Part shown: positions 30,330 to 37,929 of the stretch, piece by piece
Position numbering within the stretch: position 1 is the first letter of the stretch
How the letters are laid out: every line of letters starts with the position of its first letter
Assembly: GCA_949289215.1 (NCBI GenBank)
Contig: CASENC010000007.1
Coordinates: forward strand, 62,001-126,000
Source of the DNA: an uncultured Bacteroidales bacterium
GTDB taxonomy: Bacteria > Bacteroidota > Bacteroidia > Bacteroidales > Muribaculaceae
DNA length: 64,000 bases
Direction of reading: 5' to 3'
Notes under the pieces: generated by a model
What the model saw: the letters and a program-made list of their open reading frames with translations, nothing else
What the model was told of the DNA's origin: nothing
Databases searched by the model: none
Made by a program: the position numbers and the translations under genes

Positions 30330-31559
30330 ATGCAACAAAAGGCAAACCATTCGACAAAAATAGGCTTGGTAGCCCGACAATACATCTTTCCATTTGTTTT
30401 GATAACCATGCTTTTCTTCCTGTGGGGAGGTGCACGTGCCGTAATGGACGTGCTTAACAAGCATTTCCAACTCACCATGGACGTGTCGAAAACCCATTCG
30501 GCCCTTATGCAAGCCGTGGTATATGGAGCATATTTCCTGATGGCACTGCCTGCCGGACTGATGATACGCCGCCTGGGCACCCGTATCGGTGTAATTATCG
30601 GGCTGCTGCTATTCGGCGGAGGCTCATTGCTTTTTCTGCCCATAAGCGACAATGTCGTCTTTGAATATGTCTTATTGCCTCTGTTCATCATAGGATGCGG
30701 ACTGGTCATTCTTGAAACCGCTGCCAATCCCTATGTTACGCTGCTCGGCGATCCTCGCACTTCGGCAGGAAGGCTCAATTTGGCACAGTCGTTCAACGGG
30801 CTTGGAAGCATATTGGGAGTGCTGCTCGGCGGCCAATTCTTCTTTGCCGAACGCGGCGGTGAAGTTGCCGACATTGCTGTTCCTTATTCCATTATCGGCA
30901 TCATAGTGCTGATAGTCGCCATTTGCTTCACCAGGATAAAATTACCCGAACTGGTGACTGCCGAAAACGATGCCAACCACGGGCAGGCCGTGCGCACGAA
31001 ACTGGGCGGATACTTTTTCTTCGGCTTCGCCGCTCTTATATGTTACGAGATTTCAGAGATATCAATCAATACATTTTTCATCAACTACATGACCGATGAC
31101 GGCTTCCTCACCCCCAACACGGCATCGTTGCTGTTGTCGATAGGCGGTTTAGGGCTGTTCATGGTGGGACGGTTTACCGGCAGCGCACTGATGAGCCGTG
31201 TACGTTCCGAAAAGATATTGCTCATTTGCGCCATCGGCACTGTAGCCATGATGCTGCTTACCGTTTCTCCTCTCGGGGTGGTATCGAAGTGTGCCGTCAT
31301 CGTGTGTTATGTGTTTGAAAGCATCATGTTCCCTACGATTTTCGCGCTGGCAATTTCCCGGCTTGGCAACCTCACCGAGCGGGCTTCGTCGATACTTATG
31401 ATGAGTGTCGTTGGCGGAGCCATAGGCCCGTTGGCTATGGGATGGGTGGGAGATAATTTTTCCATCACGGCCGCATTTGCAGTTCCTCTCGCAGGCTTTA
31501 TCGTCGTACTTGCATTTGCCTGGCATTCATTCCTTAAATCAAAACATCAACTGGCATGA
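30330..31559 (+). CDS. MFS sugar permease of the FucP family
   Basis: This is a proton-coupled sugar importer in the inner membrane. The 409-residue protein has about twelve hydrophobic helices and FucP-family blocks: FFLWGGARAVMDVLNKHF early on, GRLNLAQSFNGLG in the middle loop, and ILETAANPYVTLLGD, which carries the glutamate needed for transport in E. coli FucP. The family includes fucose, glucose/galactose and N-acetylglucosamine permeases, so the sugar is not certain; fucose would match fucO at 22-23 kb. The ATG at 30330 is preferred over an upstream TTG because the TTG lies within the promoter. The stop codon overlaps the rlmH start (ATGA). Confidence 0.88.
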   Translation: MQQKANHSTKIGLVARQYIFPFVLITMLFFLWGGARAVMDVLNKHFQLTMDVSKTHSALMQAVVYGAYFLMALPAGLMIRRLGTRIGVIIGLLLFGGGSLLFLPISDNVVFEYVLLPLFIIGCGLVILETAANPYVTLLGDPRTSAGRLNLAQSFNGLGSILGVLLGGQFFFAERGGEVADIAVPYSIIGIIVLIVAICFTRIKLPELVTAENDANHGQAVRTKLGGYFFFGFAALICYEISEISINTFFINYMTDDGFLTPNTASLLLSIGGLGLFMVGRFTGSALMSRVRSEKILLICAIGTVAMMLLTVSPLGVVSKCAVIVCYVFESIMFPTIFALAISRLGNLTERASSILMMSVVGGAIGPLAMGWVGDNFSITAAFAVPLAGFIVVLAFAWHSFLKSKHQLA

Positions 31560-32029
31560 AAATACTGCTCATAACCGTGGGGAAGACCACCACAAAATTC
31601 CTCTCGGAAGGTATTGCAGAATATTGCAAACGCATATCGCGCTATTTGCCTTTTGAAATAAAATGCGTGAGCGATGCAAAAAACACACGCAACCTGAGTG
31701 AAATTCAACAAAAACAAAAAGAAGGGAACTTGATACTAGCCTCAATTGCACCCCAAGATTATGTAGTACTGCTTGACGAACACGGCAAAGAGTTCACATC
31801 CCGGGAATTTGCCGCATACATCGAGCGTAAAATGCAGACGGTTCCCAAGCAGTTGATATTCGTCATAGGCGGTCCATACGGTTTCTCTGAAGAAGTTGTT
31901 GCCCGGTCAAACGAGAAGATTTCATTATCGAAAATGACATTTTCGCATGAAATGGTACGAATGTTCTTCACAGAACAATTATATCGAGCCATGACTATAA
32001 TCAACAACGAGCCATATCACCACGATTAA
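31556..32029 (+). CDS. rlmH: 23S rRNA (pseudouridine-1915-N3) methyltransferase
   Basis: RlmH methylates pseudouridine 1915 in helix 69 of 23S rRNA, using S-adenosylmethionine, on assembled ribosomes. The 157-residue product has the normal length and the SPOUT-fold trefoil-knot motifs LLDEHGKEFTSREFA, then FVIGGPYGFSEEV and LSKMTFSHEMVRMFFTEQLYRA, with the usual C-terminal YHHD. The start ATG overlaps the permease stop by four bases, suggesting translational coupling. The 3' end overlaps the convergent hemW gene by four bases. Confidence 0.97.
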   Translation: MKILLITVGKTTTKFLSEGIAEYCKRISRYLPFEIKCVSDAKNTRNLSEIQQKQKEGNLILASIAPQDYVVLLDEHGKEFTSREFAAYIERKMQTVPKQLIFVIGGPYGFSEEVVARSNEKISLSKMTFSHEMVRMFFTEQLYRAMTIINNEPYHHD

Positions 32030-33162
32030 CCCTCGACATACATCAATTCCCTGATAACCATATCGGCAAGCATCACACCACGACGGCTTAGGCGATATAT
32101 CTCGCCCGTACGTTCCATCAAGCCGATTTTAATAAAACGCTCTGCCACTGTGATAAAATGGCTGTAATATGGTTCACCATATTCGAACCTAATCAATGAA
32201 ACATCAATACCGCTACTTGTACGCAGCCTCAGCATAATTTCCTCGTCATACTTCTCGCCAATGCACTCTTCCTCGGCAACAGTCGCCGTTTTGCCATCAC
32301 CGATAAGCGATATATATGATTTTATATTATCAGGATTATAACACCTTATGCCATGTATATAGCTATGAGCCGAAGCCCCAATGCCCAAATATGCAGTTTT
32401 ATTCCAATAATTTGAATTGTGCCTGGAATAACACCCGGGCAGAGCGAAATTAGATATTTCATAATGCTCATAGCCGTTGTCAGCAAGAGTTTCCACCATT
32501 GATTCATACATTTTTACACATATGGCATCGTCAACCTCCCTGATTTCATCATTGTCCAACATTCGGCTCAAGCGAGTTCCCTCCTCATAACTTAAATTAT
32601 AACACGAGAGATGCTTCGGCCTCAATCGCATAGCCATATCAAGCGACTGCCGCCACGTCGGCATGGTTTGCCCGGGAATACCATATATTAAATCGATGCT
32701 CACATTGTCTATACCACAGTCTGTTATCGTCTCATAAGCACGTAATGCTTGCTCAGCATTATGCCGACGGTTAAGGAATTCCAATTCGCTATCGACAAAA
32801 CTCTGCACACCCATGCTGACACGGTTTATGCCCGACCGACGGTACTCGCCTATCACAACTGCCGACACATCGTCGGGGTTGACTTCTATAGTAAATTCTT
32901 CAACACTGCTTAAATCGAAACTGTTATCCAATTCGCCAATGATGCGCTGCAACTGCCCTGTCGGCAAAAGCGATGGCGTGCCTCCACCGATATACACCGT
33001 CCGTACCGTCTCGCCTTGCAATTCGCCACACCTCAAGTCCATCTCGCGGCACAGTGCCTCCACGTAACTTTCCACAACACCAGGCTTCGCAGCCACCGAG
33101 TAGAAATCACAATATATGCACTTCCTTTTACAAAAAGGTATATGAATGTATATTCCGGCCAT
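32026..33162 (-). CDS. hemW: Radical SAM heme chaperone HemW
   Basis: HemW is a radical-SAM family protein that binds heme and is thought to deliver it; it is often labelled coproporphyrinogen dehydrogenase but lacks that activity in characterised cases. From the ATG at 33162 it has 378 residues starting MAGIYIHIPF, with the cluster motif C11-x3-C15-x2-C18 (CKRKCIYCDFYS) and YIGGGTPSLL. The downstream blocks INRVSMGVQSF, then SIDLIYGIPGQT, are also present. A start 10 codons upstream is open but would place the first codons inside the dnaA terminator hairpin, so the later ATG is chosen. It follows dnaA and its 3' end overlaps rlmH by four bases. Confidence 0.93.
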   Translation of the reverse strand: MAGIYIHIPFCKRKCIYCDFYSVAAKPGVVESYVEALCREMDLRCGELQGETVRTVYIGGGTPSLLPTGQLQRIIGELDNSFDLSSVEEFTIEVNPDDVSAVVIGEYRRSGINRVSMGVQSFVDSELEFLNRRHNAEQALRAYETITDCGIDNVSIDLIYGIPGQTMPTWRQSLDMAMRLRPKHLSCYNLSYEEGTRLSRMLDNDEIREVDDAICVKMYESMVETLADNGYEHYEISNFALPGCYSRHNSNYWNKTAYLGIGASAHSYIHGIRCYNPDNIKSYISLIGDGKTATVAEEECIGEKYDEEIMLRLRTSSGIDVSLIRFEYGEPYYSHFITVAERFIKIGLMERTGEIYRLSRRGVMLADMVIRELMYVEG

Positions 33163-33170
33163 AAATATAA

Positions 33171-33203
33171 AAAAATTGCCCGTTTTTTTCATCGGGCAAT
33201 TTT
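33171..33203 (-). terminator. Terminator between dnaA and hemW
   Basis: On the minus strand AAAATTGCCCG / CGGGCAATTTT forms an 11-bp stem around a 10-base loop and runs straight into further T's. It begins about 6 bases past the dnaA stop and ends 9 bases before the hemW ATG, so hemW must rely on read-through or a promoter within dnaA. Confidence 0.8.
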
Positions 33204-33208
33204 ATCAA

Positions 33209-34609
33209 TTATTTCTTTAATTCTCCTTCCATTATTGCCATATCTTCGCGCAGCTGCTTTTCCAGTGCCATACGCTGCTCGATTGTACTACAAGCATACA
33301 ATACTGTGGCATGATTGCGCGACAACCGCACCCCTATATTAGTCGATGACATGGGTGTATATTTCTTTGCAAGGTACATTACCACCTGCCTTGCATCCGA
33401 AATCTCACGTTTACGCGATTTGCTATACAATAAATCGCTGTTTATGTTATAATAATTGCAAACAGTTTCGGCAATGAGGTCGAAAGTCACCTGGCGCTTC
33501 GACACTTTCACGGCATTTGCCATAACGGCACGAGCCAAGTCCATCGATATTTCCTGGTTCAACATGGTGGCATGAGCAAGCAGCGACACCACTATGCCTT
33601 CAAGCTCCCTGATGCTGTCGGTTACGTTGGCTGCAATGTAATCAAGTATGTCATCGGCAATCGACAACCCGTCCTGACGTGCACGCATGGCAAGCACTTC
33701 ACGGCGCAATTCATAGTCGGGGGCACCGAGCTCCACGGTCATACCCCACTTGAAACGGGAAATCAACCGTGGCACCATTCCGTCCATATCCACCGGGCGA
33801 CAATCGCTCGACATTATCAATTGCTTTTGGTTTTGATGCAAGTGATTAAATATGTGGAAGAATGTATTCTGTGTGGCAGTCTTCCCCGCAAGATCCTGAA
33901 TATCATCAATTATAAGCACATCGATGCTTTGATAAAAATTGATGAATTCGTTGACCTTATTGTTACGCACCGCCGTGGTATATTGGTTTTCAAATACCCT
34001 CGCAGTGATATACAACACGCGGCTGCGCGGATTTACCTCCTTGAAACGAATACCTATGGCTTCGATCAAATGCGTCTTACCTACGCCTGTCGGGCCGAAC
34101 ACAAACAACGGGTTGAACGTCTTGCAATGAGGGTCATTGGCTATCGCTTTACCAATGCTCACTGCAAGTTTATTGCTCATGCTGTCACAATAGTTGCCAA
34201 AAGTATATTTCGGGTTCAATTGGGGATCAATGTCACCGTAATCCACTTTATTAAATGGATTACCCACTTGCTGTTGCGACTGTTCAAGGCGGTTCTTGAT
34301 TACAGGGCTCTCCTTGGGACTTTCAAGCGACACTTGAGATCCGGGATCCTTGTTTACTACATTAAAATTAAACGTAACTTTGAAATCCGGACCAAACACG
34401 CGTTCAAACGCCTTGCTCATCAAGGAGTAAAACTTGCTTTCTATTTGCTCTGCAAAAAACAAAGACGGCACATGGAGTAAAATACGATTATTCTCAAACC
34501 CCTGGTATTCCAAAGGTTCAAACCATGCGCGATAATGTTCGGGCGACACATTATCTTGGAAAAGTTTCAGGCACTTTTCCCATCTTGTATCTTGCTGTGC
34601 GTTCATCAC
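33209..34609 (-). CDS. dnaA: Chromosomal replication initiator DnaA
   Basis: DnaA is an AAA+ protein that opens the replication origin. The 466-residue protein has domain I (about 5-85, DTRWEKCLKLF to VFGPDFKVTF), a variable linker, the AAA+ domain with P-loop GPTGVGKT (172-179) and Walker B VLIIDDIQDLAG, and the DNA-binding domain IV ending with LSRNHATVLYACSTI. The second Met codon (34606) may be the true start. I looked for a cluster of TTATCCACA-like boxes in the 344 bases upstream and found none, so the origin is probably not here, as is common in Bacteroidetes. Confidence 0.97.
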   Translation of the reverse strand: MMNAQQDTRWEKCLKLFQDNVSPEHYRAWFEPLEYQGFENNRILLHVPSLFFAEQIESKFYSLMSKAFERVFGPDFKVTFNFNVVNKDPGSQVSLESPKESPVIKNRLEQSQQQVGNPFNKVDYGDIDPQLNPKYTFGNYCDSMSNKLAVSIGKAIANDPHCKTFNPLFVFGPTGVGKTHLIEAIGIRFKEVNPRSRVLYITARVFENQYTTAVRNNKVNEFINFYQSIDVLIIDDIQDLAGKTATQNTFFHIFNHLHQNQKQLIMSSDCRPVDMDGMVPRLISRFKWGMTVELGAPDYELRREVLAMRARQDGLSIADDILDYIAANVTDSIRELEGIVVSLLAHATMLNQEISMDLARAVMANAVKVSKRQVTFDLIAETVCNYYNINSDLLYSKSRKREISDARQVVMYLAKKYTPMSSTNIGVRLSRNHATVLYACSTIEQRMALEKQLREDMAIMEGELKK

Positions 34610-34953
34610 AATGTTGCTATGATTATAGTTTTTCGACTACAAAATTTCACAAAAAATTCGACATAAAAAAATTGTTACTTTCTTGTTATTTTAGATATTG
34701 TTATAACATATCTGAAACACAAGCGATTGAACAAGCACCGTTTTTATGGTTACACTTTTGTCGCTTTCTTTTTGCCAATGCCTTATATCTCAATGTGCTA
34801 CAACACAAATCTCGGTCAATCACACACACCCATCCCGTTCTGCATATACGCTAAAAACCACCTAACTATTAATCTTGTGCAACATTTATACAAGGTGGGG
34901 CTTATTTAGAATAATTCCAAATAAGCCCCATTCTGCACCATTTAGACCATATA
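34610..34953. other. Intergenic region upstream of dnaA
   Basis: This A+T-rich stretch separates dnaA from the MCE gene, both on the minus strand. Apart from the inverted repeat at 34897-34929 I see no gene, no exact TAnnTTTG promoter on the minus strand and no DnaA-box cluster. Two short plus-strand frames here lack coding character. Confidence 0.5.
34897..34929 (-). repeat. Perfect inverted repeat after the MCE gene
   Basis: GGGGCTTATTT / AAATAAGCCCC with inner GAAT/ATTC makes a stem of about 15 pairs. It lies 24 bases beyond the MCE gene stop. No T run follows on either strand, so it may stop transcription weakly, stabilise the mRNA end, or bind a protein. Confidence 0.55.
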
Positions 34954-35841
34954 TCAAAATACTTTTATGGTCACATATCGCTTGGGATTTTTCTTTATAT
35001 CTATAAAGAGCGAATCAAGGCTCATAACTGCACCGTCAAGATGGTCATAAAGACCTCGTTCGTTCAGCAACAATCCAAGGCTCGACTCGGTACTGTTTAA
35101 CTTTGCTGTCATTTCATTCAACTGCGATACAGTTGCATTGATATTAGTAACCGTTGAATCAATAGGCATATCGCTCAATTTTGCCGACAGCCCGGTCAGG
35201 TTGCCCGATATACTGTCAAGGTTTGCGGTAACACCTTCCACATTGCCCATTATAGCCGGCAACATTTGCGACAATTCCCGGCTGCTTGCTTCCAAGTTAG
35301 CCGTTATTTCATCTATCCGTCCAACCGATTGCTGTAATGCCGGATTATTGACAACGGCATTCAACCCCGTGAGTATGCTGTCCACCTTTGGCAACAATTC
35401 AGCCACACTTGGCAACAGCTCTCCACCCACTTTGTCCATCATCCCGATGGCATTTTCTCCGGGTATTTTGCCACCTACTTCATAATAAGTGTCACTCTGT
35501 GCCAGTTCGAGTTGTATTTGTGCGGTTCCGAGCAAGTCGGTTGCAAGTACGGCTTTCGACCCCGTAGGTATGCGCAAGTCTTTCTCAAGCCCGAGCAGGA
35601 CCACAAGCGCACCGGTATTGTAATCATAATTTATTTCTCTCACCAATCCTATCTGATAACCATTGATGGTAACAGGAGCCGAGTCGGTAAGCCCGTTCAC
35701 ATTATCAAATTCCACATAGTAGAAATTTGCCGGTTTGAACAAATTCACACCTTTTAAATACTCTATACCCCAAAACAGGACAGCCAGACTTACTATGACA
35801 GCAATGGCTATTTTTACCTCTTTTGAAAAAAATTTCTTCAT
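34954..35841 (-). CDS. MCE/MlaD-type periplasmic lipid-binding protein
   Basis: MCE-domain proteins form hexameric rings that pass phospholipids between membranes. The 295-residue protein has an N-terminal transmembrane anchor (about 8-30, VKIAIAVIVSLAVLFWGIEYL) and one MCE domain (about 36-115), recognisable by FYYVEFDNVNGLTDSAPVTI and GYQIGLVREINYD. A long helical C-terminal region rich in Leu/Ser/Asn heptads (about 140-270) may form the tunnel or contact other subunits. It is 12 bases downstream of the amidase. The probable ABC partners mlaE and mlaF lie 5 kb away at 39.98-41.5 kb, not in the same operon. Confidence 0.88.
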   Translation of the reverse strand: MKKFFSKEVKIAIAVIVSLAVLFWGIEYLKGVNLFKPANFYYVEFDNVNGLTDSAPVTINGYQIGLVREINYDYNTGALVVLLGLEKDLRIPTGSKAVLATDLLGTAQIQLELAQSDTYYEVGGKIPGENAIGMMDKVGGELLPSVAELLPKVDSILTGLNAVVNNPALQQSVGRIDEITANLEASSRELSQMLPAIMGNVEGVTANLDSISGNLTGLSAKLSDMPIDSTVTNINATVSQLNEMTAKLNSTESSLGLLLNERGLYDHLDGAVMSLDSLFIDIKKNPKRYVTIKVF

Positions 35842-35853
35842 ATATTCTTCTAA

Positions 35854-36921
35854 TTACTCAAGTTTTCCGTCTTTATATTTCACAATAAAGGCATCTTTAA
35901 ATTTACGCTTTACGCTGCGCAATATCTTTGTGGCCTCGTCGAAATCGGCAGTCGAGCCATATGTGTACTTATATATACGCCCGTCCTTATACCGCTCCAC
36001 TCCTTTGAGGCCTTTAAACTCACCGGAGTTTGCCGGCAACTTGGAACGTCCCGCCAATATTTGTATCTTATATACCACTTCATCTTTTTTTACCGTGGTG
36101 GCCTTTGCTTTTTCGGGCTTTTTTTCAGGTTCAAACTGTCCGGCCTTTGCAGCATGACTACCCTTCCGATACTCTACAAGGGCGTTATACAACGATTCGG
36201 CCAATTCTTCTTGCCCTTCTTCCGATGCCATGAATTTTTCCTGCGTAGGATTGCATATGAAATCAAGTTCCACAAGCACCGATGGCATGGCAGTTTCCCT
36301 TATCACCAAGAAACCGGCCTGCCGCACCCCGCGGTCAACGCGCCCAGCCGTAGCCACAAATTCCTTCTGCAACGCCGAGGCAAAATTCACGCTTTGCTCC
36401 AAATAATGGTTCTGGTATATTTCATTTATTATATATGATTCTGCCGAATTAGGATCAAAGCCCTTATAAGTGGTGGTGTAATCCTCTTCAAGCGAAATCA
36501 CCGAGTTTTCGCGCATAGCCACCTCAAGATTGTCTTCGGTGCGATGCAACCCCAAAGTGTAAGTCGCCGTTCCTTTTATGGTTTTGCGGTTCTTATTCCT
36601 TTTATCCAGTGAATTGGTGTGTATCGACACAAACAAATCCCCCTTGGCGGCATTCGCTATGTTGGCACGCTCTTGCAGGGGAACAAATTTATCACGCCTG
36701 CGCGTATATACCACCTCGGCATCTTTCATTCGTTCCTCCACAAGTTCTCCGAATTTCAGGGCCACTTCAAGGTTGATATTCTTCTCATAATTATTCACAC
36801 CGGGTGCGCCCACATCTTTTCCACCGTGACCGGGGTCAATAACTAATACAAAATTGTCGTCTTCGGCCATACACGGGAAAAAAAACACACACAATATGAT
36901 AAATAAAGCAAATTTGCTCAT
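35854..36921 (-). CDS. N-acetylmuramoyl-L-alanine amidase with SPOR domain
   Basis: This protein cleaves the amide bond between MurNAc and the stem peptide, as in daughter-cell separation. The 355-residue protein has a signal peptide (ends near FFFPCMAE), then an Amidase_3 zinc domain (about 23-255). The motifs are VLVIDPGHGGKDVGAPG (His32), SIHTNS and VLVELDFICNP, the last containing the catalytic Glu. A Lys/Glu/Pro-rich linker follows. The C-terminal part (about 280-355, VVYKIQILAGRSKLPANS onward) looks like a SPOR domain, which binds denuded glycan at division sites. It is first in a two-gene operon with the MCE gene. Confidence 0.92.
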   Translation of the reverse strand: MSKFALFIILCVFFFPCMAEDDNFVLVIDPGHGGKDVGAPGVNNYEKNINLEVALKFGELVEERMKDAEVVYTRRRDKFVPLQERANIANAAKGDLFVSIHTNSLDKRNKNRKTIKGTATYTLGLHRTEDNLEVAMRENSVISLEEDYTTTYKGFDPNSAESYIINEIYQNHYLEQSVNFASALQKEFVATAGRVDRGVRQAGFLVIRETAMPSVLVELDFICNPTQEKFMASEEGQEELAESLYNALVEYRKGSHAAKAGQFEPEKKPEKAKATTVKKDEVVYKIQILAGRSKLPANSGEFKGLKGVERYKDGRIYKYTYGSTADFDEATKILRSVKRKFKDAFIVKYKDGKLE

Positions 36922-36946
36922 ATCGAAATTTCGGTAAAATCAGTTG

Positions 36947-36954
36947 CAAAAATA
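36947..36954 (-). promoter_or_regulatory. Promoter -7 element for the amidase-MCE operon
   Basis: Minus-strand TATTTTTG matches TAnnTTTG, 25 bases before the amidase ATG. Confidence 0.5.
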
Positions 36955-37069
36955 ACAAAATCATGGCAAAAGACCTGCCGACCACAACAGAAAATTCCGG
37001 CTAATTCTTTTTTTTGCTAAAGAAAAGGAAAAATGTAACTAATATGGATTGACATATACCATTTTTTAC

Positions 37070-37077
37070 TAAATTTG
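37070..37077 (+). promoter_or_regulatory. Promoter -7 element for aroE-comEC
   Basis: TAAATTTG matches TAnnTTTG, with TTG at 37049-37051 about 18 bases upstream. The leader to aroE is about 45 nt. Confidence 0.5.
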
Positions 37078-37128
37078 TGTGCATGATGTTTTCGTAAGTT
37101 TAACAACAAAATCCCACAAAGCAACATT

Positions 37129-37911
37129 ATGGACATTTTCACCAAAAATCACAAGATATATGGCTTAATAGGCTATCCGCTCGGGCACTCGTTCTCAAAA
37201 AGCTATTTCAACCAAAAATTCCAATCAGAAGGAATTGATGCCGAATATGTGAATTTTGAAATCGCTGATATTAAGTTGCTGATGGAAATAATCAGCGAAA
37301 CGCCCAACTTGAGTGGGCTTAATGTAACTATTCCTTACAAAGAACAAGTAATTCCGTTGCTCGATGAGATTGACGAAGACGCACAAAAAATCGGGGCCGT
37401 GAATGTAATAAAAATAATACGTGGACGGCAAGGGTTGAAACTGAAAGGTTATAATTCCGACGTAATAGGTTTTTGCGACTCGATAAGGGAATTCATCTCA
37501 CCTGCTCGCAACAAAGCACTTATACTTGGTACCGGCGGTGCTGCCAAGGCTGTCTGCTATGGATTACAAAAAATGGGAATAGCCACACAACTTGTTTCAA
37601 GGCATAAAAATGCCAAAACACTGACATACGAAGAGCTCACCAAGGCCGACATCACCAACCACAAAATCATAGTGAACACAACCCCGTTGGGAATGTACCC
37701 ACATACCGAAAATTGCCCCGACATCCCATACCGTTTCCTCACTAAAGATCATGTGTGCTACGACCTGTTATACAACCCCGATGAAACACTGTTCATGAAA
37801 AATGCCAAGCAACAAGGTGCCACTGTAAAAAATGGGCTCGAAATGCTGCTGCTCCAAGCTTTCGTGTCATATGAAATTTGGAACAACGACAATTGGCATT
37901 CAAATCTGTAA
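37129..37911 (+). CDS. aroE: Shikimate dehydrogenase
   Basis: AroE reduces 3-dehydroshikimate to shikimate with NADPH in aromatic amino-acid synthesis. The 260-residue protein has the substrate-binding IGYPLGHSFSKSYFN, then NVTIPYKEQV with the catalytic Lys71. GYNSDVIGF carries the paired Asp, and the Rossmann motif GTGGAAKAVCYGL follows. The C-terminal MLLLQAFVSYEIW is the usual family end. Length is normal. It is first of a two-gene unit, 18 bases before comEC. Confidence 0.95.
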   Translation: MDIFTKNHKIYGLIGYPLGHSFSKSYFNQKFQSEGIDAEYVNFEIADIKLLMEIISETPNLSGLNVTIPYKEQVIPLLDEIDEDAQKIGAVNVIKIIRGRQGLKLKGYNSDVIGFCDSIREFISPARNKALILGTGGAAKAVCYGLQKMGIATQLVSRHKNAKTLTYEELTKADITNHKIIVNTTPLGMYPHTENCPDIPYRFLTKDHVCYDLLYNPDETLFMKNAKQQGATVKNGLEMLLLQAFVSYEIWNNDNWHSNL

Positions 37912-37929
37912 CCGGCATCGACATTTACC

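Noticed and set aside
34525..34854. Plus-strand frame of 109 codons overlapping the dnaA start
   Set aside because: It is antisense to dnaA at one end and low-complexity A+T-rich sequence at the other, with no protein family character.
34610..34953. Replication origin next to dnaA
   Set aside because: No cluster of TTATCCACA-like boxes and no typical unwinding region beyond general A+T richness.
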